This document shows, piece after piece, positions 45,232 through 56,824 of a stretch of DNA of 64,000 bases. Both the position numbers and the translations under genes were made by a program. The DNA is from Plasmopara viticola (Eukaryota > Oomycota > Peronosporomycetes > Peronosporales > Peronosporaceae): NCBI GenBank assembly GCA_001695595.3, contig MBPM02000069.1:414889-478888 (forward strand), written 5' to 3'. Numbering within the stretch: position 1 is the stretch's first letter; every line of letters begins with the position of its first letter. The notes beneath the pieces are model-generated. The model was not told the origin of the DNA. It saw only the letters and a program-made list of their open reading frames with translations, and searched no databases.

Positions 45232-45972
45232 ATGAAGTTCTGCTATCACGCTGGTATTGCCCTCGCCGCCGCAGCCTCGACCGCCCATTTGACCATGGCA
45301 AGTTGTGATTCAAAATCTGGCCTAGTCGAACATGGATCGTTCCAAATCTCCCAAAGCTCCGAGATTGGTAACGGCGAGCAGTGCACGACCGTGGATTTCG
45401 CCAACGACGACAGTGTGGGCTTTCACACGCACATTGATCTTGTTGGGACCAGCGCTCAAGAGACGGACACGAACCAATACGAGACGTTTGACATAGCCGA
45501 GCCAAAGATCGACGCAAAGCTAATCTCAGACATCAAGACCATTCCTGCCACTCTCGACCACTCCTACAACACGACTGGACAGTTGGTCTCGAACGTCGCC
45601 ATTGGCTTGTACGTCGGTACACTCGACGTCTCAGTTTCCGATACTGAGATTGACGTTTGGACTGCTGTGTACGGCGATTGTAAACCTACATCAACAACCG
45701 GCAAGCCAATTAATGCACAGGTTTTATTGGTTGATGACGTTGAGTTCGATCTGTACGAAGGGGACGCGTCAGACCACAAAGTGTACTCTTTTGTCCCGAA
45801 GACGTCGATTGATAAATTTAATGGCGACCTGAAACTCTTCCTGGACAAAGTGTTGGAACTGAACGTGGTATCGAGTGATCAGTACTTGCAAAAAGTGCAA
45901 TGTAGCACCCAGGTTGCAGTCGGCGTCAGCGCTGATCTCACCGTGGGGACGTTTTCCGTGAAAGTGCAGTAA
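45232..45972 (+). CDS. Secreted GH12-like (XEG1-family) protein, predicted inactive, array copy 1
   Basis: The predicted protein is 246 aa. The signal peptide is residues 1-23 (MKFCYHAGIALAAAASTAHL, then TMA|SC). Family signatures in order: EQC 49-51, GFHTHIDL 63-70, IPATLDHSY 104-112, TEIDVW 138-143 with the nucleophile-position E139, TGKPI 156-160, LYEGD 174-178 and FNGDLKLFLD 196-205. The acid/base Glu of GH12 is replaced by Gln227 (STQVAVG), and W143 is the only Trp, whereas active enzymes line the cleft with several. Four Cys remain after the signal peptide (25, 51, 150, 224). It differs from the next copy by Y127, D181 and K195. A secreted, sugar-hydrolase-fold protein without hydrolysis is the inference. 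The in-frame extension upstream of the promoter is not translated. Confidence 0.9.
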   Translation: MKFCYHAGIALAAAASTAHLTMASCDSKSGLVEHGSFQISQSSEIGNGEQCTTVDFANDDSVGFHTHIDLVGTSAQETDTNQYETFDIAEPKIDAKLISDIKTIPATLDHSYNTTGQLVSNVAIGLYVGTLDVSVSDTEIDVWTAVYGDCKPTSTTGKPINAQVLLVDDVEFDLYEGDASDHKVYSFVPKTSIDKFNGDLKLFLDKVLELNVVSSDQYLQKVQCSTQVAVGVSADLTVGTFSVKVQ

Positions 45973-47746
45973 TCCAAACCGGACAATCGAATTAGAAGCT
46001 TGCTAATTGCGAATAAATCGCCGTGAAAACTCTTTTCTTAGATTCAGTTCTTGCACTTCCCTTCTTAACGAAACTATTTGCCGGTGCATGTATTTATCTT
46101 AAAGTATTCTAAGCCTCGACTTCGTGCAAACCCCTGCCATTAGGGAGAAATAATGTGGAGGCGGAAAATGTCGTTGAAGACCCTGTGTCTTTGGCTTTGT
46201 CTACACAAGTACATTAAATAGCACGTCGCCTTGTCTTGCATGTGTATCTCCTGCCTAGATTATTAAATGCCACTGGGATTCCTTTTAAATGCATTCCGCG
46301 GAGTGGTACTTTTTAAAGCGCCTTAGAAAATTGATAAGCATATAGCTTCTTTAATTCAGCAAAGAAATTTTCCACGAAACTGCTTTCCGCATAGGCGATT
46401 AAGACCTCCATGATATACGCAAACACATATAACTTGTGGGGAAGGTTACACCTGATCCCTACTTTTTTCGTCTTGTAAAGTCGTCTGATTTTTGATTTGA
46501 CGCGAGACTTCTGCGGCAGCGACTTTCCGCTTCTACGCTAAGATTTATGGAAGACATCTTTTTTATGTGCTTGCTCATTTACGTGTGAATTGCTGGGTAT
46601 CTAAGACGATTACCAGCTTGAGATAGATGGGGTTTCACCATTTTCCACAATTTTCTCGGCCGTTTTGCCGCTTCATAGAACAACTGTTTATCATTTGATT
46701 GCTAAGTTTCCCATTCCGTCTTCTAAAAACGGGAATGCTAAGTGCAAGATTGCAATATGTGCGCTTGTTATTATAGATGATGTGATCCTTTCACGTATAA
46801 AACTTATGCCCTCTATGATGTGAGCATGCAAAGGTAGCTCGAGCACGCGACATGTTTTCGAAAACAAATATGGAACACGGACCGTCGGACAACAAAGCTT
46901 CTAACGGTCCCATACACTCTGACGTGCGTTCAAGGTTTTGCACAAGAACTTCAGAAATATCAAGTAGGGGCTGCGGTTGCTGTACTTTATATTATGTTTC
47001 TGCCTATCTGAAAATGTAGGGAAACTCAGATGCCGTTCATGGATACAAGACATAGCGTCAATTTGACCATCAAGCCAAACTGCATGAAGCTTTCCTTTCC
47101 GAAGCGATGGCAAAAGTTGAATCAAATAAAGGTCATTGTCAGTAACAAGACCGATAAGGATATTACATAAGCCTATTTTTGCGCTTGTCCAAATAGAAAA
47201 TAGAGACTCAGCTTGCGACCATGCGAATGTATGACGCCCATCAGTCTGTGGACACAAAATTTGTCTGCAGGGATGTGGAAATGTGTCAGGTATAAGATCC
47301 CTCCACAATCTTCTGCAATGTAGTCGTCGTGGTGTTCGGCTTTTGGCGATTTAATGAATTTAAGAAGTAGTAGAACGCAACTAAACTTTGTGGAAAATGT
47401 CATGGCGATATAGGTCGTACGTATCTTAATACAGATAAAACTTGGATGCACTCACGTCAATTTCATCTGCAATAAGATTTTAAATGTAGTCCTTTTATTA
47501 CTCTGATTGACAAGTCGGGTACTAACTATTTTCGCCAAGTTTGATATCTTACTGTCACACGGTAATACTGTACACAATACAACCGAACGTAGCATTCCAT
47601 GAACAGATCATATACCACGTACTATTAGGGCCTGTTAAAATATATAAAGATTCGGATTTGATAAAAAGAACTTTGGAATCTACCACAGCAAAAAAGCATT
47701 TTAAATGGAGCTTGAACCGGAATCGCATTCTGTTCGCTACGGTTTT
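45973..47746 (+). repeat. Spacer of GH12 unit
   Basis: The spacer is about 1.77 kb and nearly identical in order to the other young spacers. It holds a poly(A) context just after the gene (GAATAAATCGCCG at 46011) and no intact gene. The opposed frame (46901-47451 minus) is broken by an indel near 47300. Confidence 0.8.
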
Positions 47747-47764
47747 GCTCATTCCGCAATTCGC
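47747..47764 (+). promoter_or_regulatory. Core promoter (INR + FPR)
   Basis: GCTCATTCCGCAATTCGC, a near-perfect oomycete initiator and flanking element, with 31 nt between it and the ATG at 47796. Confidence 0.8.
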
Positions 47765-47795
47765 CTCGCCTCGAAAAAGCCTGATACCAACCACG

Positions 47796-48536
47796 ATGAA
47801 GTTCTGCTATCACGCTGGTATTGCCCTCGCCGCCGCAGCCTCGACCGCCCATTTGACCATGGCAAGTTGTGATTCAAAATCTGGCCTAGTCGAACATGGA
47901 TCGTTCCAAATCTCCCAAAGCTCCGAGATTGGTAACGGCGAGCAGTGCACGACCGTGGATTTCGCCAACGACGACAGTGTGGGCTTTCACACGCACATTG
48001 ATCTTGTTGGGACCAGCGCTCAAGAGACGGACACGAACCAATACGAGACGTTTGACATAGCCGAGCCAAAGATCGACGCAAAGCTAATCTCAGACATCAA
48101 GACCATTCCTGCCACTCTCGACCACTCCTACAACACGACTGGACAGTTGGTCTCGAACGTCGCCATTGGCTTGAACGTCGGTACACTCGACGTCTCAGTT
48201 TCCGATACTGAGATTGACGTTTGGACTGCTGTGTACGGCGATTGTAAACCTACATCAACTACCGGCAAGCCAATCAATGCTCAGGTTCTATTGGTTGATG
48301 ACGTTGAGTTCGATCTGTACGAAGGGGACGCGTCAAACCACAAAGTGTACTCTTTTGTCCCGAAGACGTCGATTGATAACTTTAATGGCGACCTGAAACT
48401 CTTCCTGGACAAAGTGTTGGAACTGAACGTGGTATCGAGTGATCAGTACTTGCAAAAAGTGCAATGTAGCACCCAGGTTGCAGTCGGCGTCAGCGCTGAT
48501 CTCACCGTGGGGACGTTTTCCGTGAAAGTGCAGTAA
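47796..48536 (+). CDS. Secreted GH12-like (XEG1-family) protein, predicted inactive, array copy 2
   Basis: The protein is intact at 246 aa and lies 2564 bp after copy 1, identical to it apart from three substitutions (N127, N181, N195). The signal peptide, nucleophile-position E139, Gln227 at the acid/base position, single W143 and four mature cysteines are all kept. The core promoter upstream is the best match in the window and a polyadenylation-like AATAAA follows the stop by about 40 nt, so this copy looks transcribable. Its mirror partner across the inverted repeat is the broken copy at 53157. Confidence 0.9.
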   Translation: MKFCYHAGIALAAAASTAHLTMASCDSKSGLVEHGSFQISQSSEIGNGEQCTTVDFANDDSVGFHTHIDLVGTSAQETDTNQYETFDIAEPKIDAKLISDIKTIPATLDHSYNTTGQLVSNVAIGLNVGTLDVSVSDTEIDVWTAVYGDCKPTSTTGKPINAQVLLVDDVEFDLYEGDASNHKVYSFVPKTSIDNFNGDLKLFLDKVLELNVVSSDQYLQKVQCSTQVAVGVSADLTVGTFSVKVQ

Positions 48537-49953
48537 TCCAAACCGGACAATCGAATTTGAAGCTTGCTAATTGCGAATAAATCGCCGTGAACACTTTTTT
48601 TTTTAGATTCAATTCTTGCACTTCCTTTCTTGACGAAACTATTTGCCGGTGCATGTATTTATCTTAAAGTGTTATAAGCCTCGACTTCGTGCAAATCCCT
48701 GCCATTAGGAAAAATAATGTGGAGGCGGCAAATGCCGTTGAACACCCCGTATCTTTGGCTTTGTCTATACAAGTACATTAAATAGCACGTCGCCTTGTCT
48801 TGCATGTGTATCTCCTGCCTAGATTATTAAATGCCACTGGGATTCCTTTAAATGTATTCCGCGAGTGGTACTTTTTTGGGCCACTAAAACGTTGATGAGC
48901 ATATAGCTTCTTTTATTCAGCAAAGTAACATTCCACGAGACTGCTCTCCGCATAAGCGATTAAGACCTACCTGATATACGTAAACACATATAACTTGTGG
49001 GGAAATTGATCTCTCTCGGTTACACCTGATCCCTACTTTTTTCGTCTTGTAAAGTCGTCTGACCTTCGATTTGACGCGAGACTTCTGCGGCAGCGACTTT
49101 CCGCTTCTACGCTCAGATTTTTGGAAGACATCTTTTTTATGTGCTTGCTCATTTACGTGTGAAATGCTGGGTATCTATGACGATTACCAGCTTGAGATAG
49201 ATGGGGTTTCACCATTTTCCACAAATTCCTCGGCCGTTTGGCCGCTTCATAGAACAACTGTTTATCATTTGATTGCTGAGTTTCCCATTCCGTCTTCTAA
49301 AAACGGGAATGCTAAGTGCAAGATTGCAATATGTGCGCTTGTTATTATAGATGATGTGATCCTTTCACGTACAAAACTTATGCCCTCTATGATGTGAGCA
49401 TGCAAAGGTAGCTCGAGCACGCGACATGTTTTCGAAAACAAATATGGAACACGGACCGTCGGACAACAAAGCTTCTAACGGTCCCATACACTCTGACGTG
49501 CGTTTAAGGTTGTGCACAAGAACTTTTTTTCAGAAATATCAAGTAGGGGCTGCGGTTGCTGTACTTTATATTATGTTTCTGCCTATCAGAGAATGTAGGG
49601 AAACTCAGATGCCGTTCATGGATACAAAACATAGCGTCAATTTGACCATCAAGCCAAACAGCATTGAGCTTTTCTTTCCGAAGCGATGGCAAAAGTTGAA
49701 TCAAATATAGGTCATTGTCAATAACAAGACCGATAAGGATATAACATAAGCCTTTTTTTGCGCTTGTCCAATAAAGAATTAGAGACTCAGCTTGCGACCA
49801 TGCGAATGGATGACGCCCGTCAGTGTGTGGACAAAATTTGTCTGCAGGGATCTGGAAATGTGTCAGGTATAAGATCCCCTCCAAGATATTCTGCAATGTA
49901 GTCGTCGTGGTGTTCGGCTTTTGACAATTTAATGAATTTAAGTAGTAGTAGAG
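48537..49953 (+). repeat. Spacer of GH12 unit up to the Copia B insertion
   Basis: The young spacer is interrupted at 49953, after 'gtagtagtagag', by the LTR of Copia B. The part from about 48537 to 49609 reappears in inverted orientation from 52094 to 53156. Confidence 0.8.
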
Positions 49954-50099
49954 TGTTAAGAAGAAAGTAAAAACCGAAGTGAATATATTTATCCTGACCA
50001 ATGAATGGCTACCATATGTAATTACTAATTGTGACGTACTTGTAATTACTGTAAAGCCATCCACCTGTTCAACATGCATTCAGCGGTGTAATGTTAACA
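49954..50099 (-). repeat. 3' LTR of Copia B
   Basis: 146 bp. On plus it runs from TGTTAAGAAGAAAGTAAAAA to GTAATGTTAACA. It is homologous to both Copia A LTRs over its whole length. Confidence 0.88.
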
Positions 50100-50112
50100 C
50101 TCCCACTCACCG

Positions 50113-52093
50113 CTAATGCTGTGTGTCCTTTGTTGCTGACTTGGTCTTGATTCCGGAGGCTTCGCGCAGATACTTCAGCATCTTGGTTCCAAGCGCCTTG
50201 GTTAGCATATCTGCAAGCTGACTCTTCGTATCAATGTAGCCAATCTTGAGTAATCCATGCTGAACGTTCTCCCGAATAAAGTGATGTCTGATGTCCACGT
50301 GCTTTGTACGTGCGTGGTAGCCCGCGTTGTTTGCCAAAGCTATCGCACCTTGATTGTCTTCCCATATTTGCGTGCCTCCCACTTGTTCTTGACCCATGTC
50401 CTTGAGCATTGCGCGCGCCCAAAGTACCTCTTGTGTGCACAAGTTGAGCGCCATATACTCTGCTTCTGCGGAACTTAGTGCAACTGTTCTCTGATACTTG
50501 GACTTGAATACAACCGGAGCTTTACCAATGTTGATCAACACACCTGAGACAGACCGTCTGTCATCGGTGTTGCTACCCCAGTCAGCGTCCGAAAAAGCTT
50601 CAACAATCACCTTTCCCGTCCCTCTTTGATAAACGATCCCATGATGACGTGTCGAATATAAGTAGCGCAATACACGAATTGCGGCGTTCCAATGTGGTAA
50701 CCCCGGTTTTTCGAGAAATCGAGACAGTTGTGTCACGATGTATGCGACGTCCGGCCGAGTGCAAGTTGTAACATATAGCAGACATCCAATTAGTGAGCGG
50801 TATGGTCTTGACCGCATCTCTGAACGCTCAGCTTCTGTACTTGGTGACTGTGATGTTGACAGCTTGAGACCGGACGTACACGGATTGTCGACGTTCTTGG
50901 CGTTTTTCTGCCCAAATCGCTCAGCCACGTCGCTAATGTAGCGTGTTTGCTTGATCATTAGTGTGGAAGCTGTCATGCCGTGGTCGATCTCCATGCCCAA
51001 GATGAACTTCGCAATACCGAGATCCTTCATCTTGAAAACACTTTTAAGCATCCCCTTGACCTCTTGAATCTCGTCGCTCGTCTTGGCTGCAATGATCATA
51101 TCATCGACATAAAGACATACGTACACAAAACCTTCTTCCACTTTCTTCACGTAGACGCATTGATCCGCTCCACAACTTTTAAAATCGTTCTTCTTGAAGA
51201 CGTGGTCGATTGTCTTGTTCCAAGCGCTTGCAGCTTGCTTGAGACCATATATAGCTTTGTTCAGCTGACACGCAAATCCTTGAGCTCCCTTAACACCAAT
51301 TGGAACTTCCATGTGAACACGACCCGACAGTACACTGTTGAGAAAGGCGGTGTCGACGTCCAGCTGTTCCATTTTGTAGCCTAATACCGCACACACTGCG
51401 ACTACAACTCGAATTGAGTTCATGTTGGCCACTGGAGAGTAAGTCTCGAAGAAATCCACGCCGTATTTCTGCTTGAAACCTTTAGCCACCAATCGTGCTT
51501 TGTAGCGCACAACACATCCATTCTGGTCACGCTTCTTAGCAAAGACCCAGCGGCATCCAATCGTACGTCCAATTGATTCTCGTGGAACGAGTGTCCATGT
51601 TTTGTTTTTGTGATGCGACTGCAATTCGGCGTCCATCGCTTGTCGCCACTGTTCTGCCTCATCACTAGACATTGCCTGCGCATACGTGGTAGGCAAGTCT
51701 GATTGTTCACCAACACTCACAGCGTAAGCGAGAATAGCTTCAGCTATCAGGCCGTCTGAATCAATCCTTGCACGCTTTGAAGATGGTGGTCCTTCGCTTC
51801 CTCCCAGACTTTCATCGGCATCTGATCCGTTTTCCAGCAATAACATTGGTTTATTTGTACGCCTTGAACGTTCCACTTGCGGTCGAAATACCAATCGATC
51901 TTCCTGTGCATCCAGTGTAGGAGGTCTGTACTCTGTCAGCTTAGAGTGTACTGAGGTCGGTAATCGAAGCATCTCGATCCTTGACTCATTTGTGTCGGAC
52001 TCCTCTTCATTCATTGGAGCATCTGGAATTTCATCTTCTCCTTCACCCTCCATAAGTTCATCTTGATTTGTTGGTGTTCCGTCGGCCCGAACA
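50113..52093 (-). CDS. Copia polyprotein fragment: reverse transcriptase and RNase H (frame open)
   Basis: The first Met is at 52053 (646 aa from there), and the frame stays open to the broken edge at 52093, so the true protein began further upstream. The first 150 residues or so are the acidic linker between integrase and RT. RT follows, with WVFAKKRDQNGCVVRYKARL, the palm Asp in LDVDTAFLNSVL and the YVDD box in CLYVDDMIIAA. RNase H follows, with SDADWGSNTDDRRSVSG, SSAEAEYMAL and WEDNQGAIALANNAGYHART, ending in the DTKSQLADMLTKAL tail. No internal stop is seen, in contrast to Copia A, so the insertion is younger. Without gag, integrase and the 5' LTR it cannot move by itself. Confidence 0.92.
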
Positions 52094-53156
52094 GCATCTG
52101 AGTTTCCCTACATTTTCTGATAGCCAGAAACATAATATAAAGCACAGCAACCGCAGCCCCTACTTGATATTTCTGAAGTTCTTGAGCAAAACCTTAAACG
52201 CATATGGGACCGTTAGAAGCTTTGTTGTCCGATGGTCCGTGTTCCATATTTGTTTTCAAAAACATGGCGCGTGCTCGAGCTACCTTTGCATGCTCACATC
52301 ACAAAGGGCATAAGTTTTGTACGTGAAAGGATCACATCATCTATAATATTATAGCGCACATATTGCAATCTTACACTTAGCATTCCCGTTTTTAGAAGAC
52401 GAAATGGGCAACTTAGCAATCAAATGATAAACAGTTGTTCTATGAAGCGGCAAAACGGCGGAGGAAATTGTGGAAAATGGTGCAACTCCATCTACCTCAA
52501 GCTGGTAATCGTCATAGATACCCAGCAATTCACACGTAAATGAGCAAGCACATAAAAAAGATGTCTTCCATAAATCTGAGCGTAGAAGCGGAAAGTCGCT
52601 GCCGCAGAAGTCTTGCGTCAAATCGAAGGTCAGACGACTTTACAAGACGAAAAATGTAGGGATCAGGTGTAACCGAGAGAGATCAATTTCCCCACAAATT
52701 GTATGTGTTTACGTATATCATGGAGGTCTTAATCGCCTATGCGGAAAGCAGTTTCGTGGAAAATTACTTTGCTGAATTAAAGTAGCTATATGCTCATCAA
52801 CTTTCTAGGTGCCCTAAAAAGTAACACTTCGGGGAATACATTTAAAGAATCCCAGTGGCATTTAATAATCTAGGCAGGAGATACACATGCGAGACAAGGC
52901 GACGTGCTATTTAATGTACTTGTATAGACAAAGCCAAAGATACGGGGTGTTCAACGGCATTTGCCGCCTCCACATTATTTCTCCCTAATGGCAGGGGTTT
53001 GCACGAAGTCGAGGCTTAGAATACTTTAAGATAAATACATGCACCGGCAAATAGTTTCGTTAAGAAGGGAAGTGCAAGAACTGAATCTAAGAAAAAAAGT
53101 GTTCACGGCGATTTATTCGCAATTAGCAAGCTTCTAATTCGATTGTCCGGTTTGGA

Positions 53157-53877
53157 TTACTGCACTTTCACGGAAAACGTCCCCACGGTGAGATCAGCGC
53201 TGACGCCGACTGCAACCTGGGTGCTACATTGCACTTTTTGCAAGTACTGATCACTCGATACCACGTTCAGTTCCAACACTTTGTCCAGGAAGAGTTTCAG
53301 GTCGCCATTAAAGTTATCAATCGACGTTTTCGGGACAAAAGAGTACACTTTGTGGTCTGCCGCGTCCCCTTCGTACAGATCGAACTCAACGTTATCAACC
53401 AATAGAACCTGAGCATTAATTGGCTTGCCGGTAGTTGATGTAGGTTTACAATCGCCGTACACAGCAGTCCAAACGTCAATCTCAGTATCGGAAACTGAGA
53501 CGTCGAGTGTACCGACGTTCAAGCCAATGGCGACGTTCGAGACCAACTGTCCAGTCGTGTTGTAGGAGTGGTCGAGAGTGGCAGGAATGGTCTTGATGTC
53601 CGAGATTAGCTTTGCGTCGATCTTTGGCTCGGCTATGTCAAACGTCTCGTATTGGTCGTGTCCGTCTCTTGAGCGCTGGTCCCAACAAGATCAATGTGCG
53701 TGTGAAAGCCCACACTGTCGTCGTTGGCGAAATCCACGGTCGTGCACTGCTCGCCATTACCAATCTCGGAGCTTTGGGAGATTTTGAACGATCCATGTTC
53801 GACTAGGCCAGATTTTGAATCACAACTTTCGAGGCTGCGGCGGCGAGGGCAATACCAGCGTGATAGCAGAACTTCAT
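53157..53877 (-). pseudogene. GH12-like array copy with frameshifts
   Basis: The span is 721 bp instead of 741. Reading the gene from its start, a 19-bp loss near 53827 removes the end of the signal peptide and the first Met-Ala-Ser. A 1-nt loss near 53657 (TTGGTCG for TTGGGTCG on plus) shifts the frame again. The last 129 codons (53157-53546) are intact. Gln is at the acid/base position, and D168-type Asp is changed to Asn (GTTATC on plus at 53393), as in the copy at 60887. The core promoter is retained at 53909-53926. The single-base loss is in a G run and could be a sequencing error. The 19-bp deletion is not of that kind. Confidence 0.85.
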
Positions 53878-54240
53878 CGTGGTTGGTATCAGGCTTTTGC
53901 GAGGCGAGGCGAATTGCGGAATGAGCAAAACCGAAGCGAACAGAATGCGATTCCGGTTCAAATTCATTCCTTTATCCCATGGCTCCAGTCAAATGCTTTT
54001 TTGCTGTGGTAGATTCCAACGTTCTTTTTATCAAATCCGAATCTTTATTTATTTTAACAGGCCCTACGAGTACGTGGTATATGATCTGTTCATGGAATGC
54101 TACGTTCGGTTGTATTGTGTACAGTATTACCGTGTGACAGTAAGATATCAAACTTGGCGAAAATAGATAGTCCCCGACTTGTCAATCAGAGTAATAAAAG
54201 GACTACATTTAAAATCTTATTGCAGATGAAATTGACGTGA

Positions 54241-54705
54241 GTGCATCCAAGTTTTATCTGTATTAAGATACGTACGACCTATATCGCCATGACATTTTCC
54301 ACAAAGTTTAGTTGCGTTCTACTACTTCTTAAATTCATTAAATCGCCAAAAGCCGAACACCACGACGACTACATTGCAGAAGATTGTGGAGGGGATCTTA
54401 TACCTGACACATTTCCACATCCCTGCAGACAAATTTTGTGTCCACAGACTGATGGGCGTCATCCATTCGCATGGTCGCAAGCTGAGTCTCTATTTTCTAA
54501 TTGGACAAGCGCAAAAAAAGGCTTATGTAGTATCCTTATCGGTCTTGTTATTGACAATGACCTTTATTTGATTCAACTTTTGCCATCGCTTCGGAAAGAA
54601 AAGCTTCATGCAGTTTGGCTTGATGGTCAAATTGACGCTATGTTTTGTATCCATGAACGGCATCTGAGTTTCCCTACATTTCTGATAGCCAGAAACATAA
54701 TATAA
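54241..54705 (+). other. Opposed spacer frame, 3' end shifted
   Basis: This is the same frame as at 56825-57463, but one T is lost near 54682 (CTACATTTCTG for CTACATTTTCTG), ending it at 154 aa. Confidence 0.25.
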
Positions 54706-55720
54706 AGCACAGCAACCGCAGCCCCTACTTGATATTTCTGAAGTTCTTGAGCAAAACCTTAAACGCATATGGGACCGTTAGAAGCTTTGTTGTCCGATGG
54801 TCCGTGTTCCATATTTGTTTTCGAAAACATGGCGCGTGCTCGAGCTACCTTTGCATGCTCACATCACAAAGGGCATAAGTTTTGTACGTGAAAGGATCAC
54901 ATCATCTATAATATTATAGCGCACATATTGCAATCTTACACTTAGCATTCCCGTTTTTAGAAGACGAAATGGGCAACTTAGCAATCAAATGATAAACAGT
55001 TGTTCTATGAAGCGGCAAAACGGCGAGGAAATTGTGGAAAATGGTGCAACTCCATCTACCTCAAGCTGGTAATCGTCATAGATACCCAGCAATTCACACG
55101 TAAATGAGCAAGCACATAAAAAAGATGTCTTCCATAAATCTGAGCGTAGAAGCGGAAAGTCGCTGCCGCAGAAGTCTTGCGTCAAATCGAAGGTCAGACG
55201 ACTTTACAAGACGAAAAATGTAGGGATCAGGTGTAACCGAGAGAGATCAATTTCCCCACAAATTGTATGTGTTTACGTATATCATGGAGGTCTTAATCGC
55301 CTATGCGGAAAGCAGTTTCGTGGAAAATTACTTTGCTGAATTAAAGTAGCTATATGCTCATCAACTTTCTAGGTGCCCTAAAAAGTAACACTCCGGGAAT
55401 ACATTTAAAGGAATCCCAGTGGCATTTAATAATCTAGGCAGGAGATACACATGCGAGACAAGGCGACGTGCTATTTAATGTACTTGTATAGACAAAGCCA
55501 AAGATACGGGGTGTTCAACGGCATTTGCCGCCTCCACATTATTTCTCCCTAATGGCAGGGGTTTGCACGAAGTCGAGGCTTAGAATACTTTAAGATAAAT
55601 ACATGCACCGGCAAATAGTTTCGTTAAGAAGGGAAGTGCAAGAACTGAATCTAAGAAAAAAAGTGTTCACGGCGATTTATTCGCAATTAGCAAGCTTCTA
55701 ATTCGATTGTCCGGTTTGGA

Positions 55721-56461
55721 TTACTGCACTTTCACGGAAAACGTCCCCACGGTGAGATCAGCGCTGACGCCGACTGCAACCTGGGTGCTACATTGCACTT
55801 TTTGCAAGTACTGATCACTCGATACCACGTTCAGTTCCAACACTTTGTCCAGGAAGAGTTTCAGGTCGCCATTAAAGTTATCAATCGACGTTTTCGGGAC
55901 AAAAGAGTACACTTTGTGGTCTGCCGCGTCCCCTTCGTACAGATCGAACTCAACGTCATCAACCAATAGAACCTGAGCATTAATTGGCTTGCCGGTAGTT
56001 GATGTAGGTTTACAATCGCCGTACACAGCAGTCCAAACGTCAATCTCAGTATCGGAAACTGAGACGTCGAGTGTACCGACGTTCAAGCCAATGGCGACGT
56101 TCGAGACCAACTGTCCAGTCGTGTTGTAGGAGTGGTCGAGAGTGGCAGGAATGGTCTTGATGTCTGAGATTAGCTTTGCGTCGATCTTTGGCTCGGCTAT
56201 GTCAAACGTCTCGTATTGGGTCGTGTCCGTCTCTTGAGCGCTGGTCCCAACAAGATCAATGTGCGTGTGAAAGCCCACACTGTCGTCGTTGGCGAAATCC
56301 ACGGTCGTGCACTGCTCGCCATTACCAATCTCGGAGCTTTGGGAGATTTGGAACGATCCATGTTCGACTAGGCCAGATTTTGAATCACAACTTGCCATGG
56401 TCAAATGGGCGGTCGAGGCTGCGGCGGCGAGGGCAATACCAGCGTGATAGCAGAACTTCAT
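55721..56461 (-). CDS. Secreted GH12-like (XEG1-family) protein, predicted inactive, intact right-arm copy
   Basis: The predicted protein is 246 aa from the Met of MKFCYHAG at 56461. It differs from the left-arm copy at 47796 only by T81, A180 and D181. The signal peptide, E139, Gln227, single Trp and four mature Cys are conserved. This is the only unbroken copy seen on the right arm. The core promoter at 56493-56510 is exact. It mirrors the intact copy at 45232 across the inverted repeat. Function is inferred as for the other copies: a secreted GH12-fold protein with no acid/base catalyst. Confidence 0.9.
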   Translation of the reverse strand: MKFCYHAGIALAAAASTAHLTMASCDSKSGLVEHGSFQISQSSEIGNGEQCTTVDFANDDSVGFHTHIDLVGTSAQETDTTQYETFDIAEPKIDAKLISDIKTIPATLDHSYNTTGQLVSNVAIGLNVGTLDVSVSDTEIDVWTAVYGDCKPTSTTGKPINAQVLLVDDVEFDLYEGDAADHKVYSFVPKTSIDNFNGDLKLFLDKVLELNVVSSDQYLQKVQCSTQVAVGVSADLTVGTFSVKVQ

Positions 56462-56492
56462 CGTGGTTGGTATCAGGCTTTTGCGAGGCGAG

Positions 56493-56510
56493 GCGAATTG
56501 CGGAATGAGC
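56493..56510 (-). promoter_or_regulatory. Core promoter (INR + FPR)
   Basis: On minus, GCTCATTCCGCAATTCGC, identical to that at 47747, with 31 nt between it and the ATG. The same element precedes the broken copies (for example 53909-53926). Confidence 0.8.
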
Positions 56511-56824
56511 AAAACCGAAGCGAACAGAATGCGATTCCGGTTCAAATTCATTCCTTTATCCCATGGCTCCAGTCAAATGCTTTTTTGCTGTGGTAGATTC
56601 CAACGTTCTTTTTATCAAATCCGAATCTTTATTTATTTTAACAGGCCCTACGAGTACGTGGTATATGATCTGTTCATGGAATGCTACGTTCGGTTGTATT
56701 GTGTACAGTATTACCGTGTGACAGTAAGATATCAAACTTGGCGAAAATAGATAGTCCCCGACTTGTCAATCAGAGTAATAAAAGGACTACATTTAAAATC
56801 TTATTGCAGATGAAATTGACGTGA

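Larger units (their letters stand above)
49954..52093 (-). mobile_element. Copia B: Ty1/Copia retrotransposon lacking its 5' half
   Basis: This minus-strand Copia element keeps its 3' LTR (49954-50099, 146 bp, TG..CA), the plus-strand primer tract (CTCCCACTCACCGC on plus) and an open RT/RNase H frame. Gag, protease, integrase and the 5' LTR are missing. At 52094 the sequence switches to GH12 spacer in the opposite orientation to the left arm. The expected second copy of the target duplication (TAGAG at 49949-49953) is therefore absent. The break coincides with the centre of the large inverted repeat. Confidence 0.88.

Noticed and set aside
45185..45517. 110-aa frame antisense to the GH12-like gene, repeated in the other copies
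   Set aside because: It is an exact shadow of the conserved coding sequence, and its stops and starts follow GH12 codon constraints.
50113..52053. Host gene encoding a 646-aa protein
   Set aside because: YVDD, RNase H and LTR context make it the 3' half of a Copia polyprotein.
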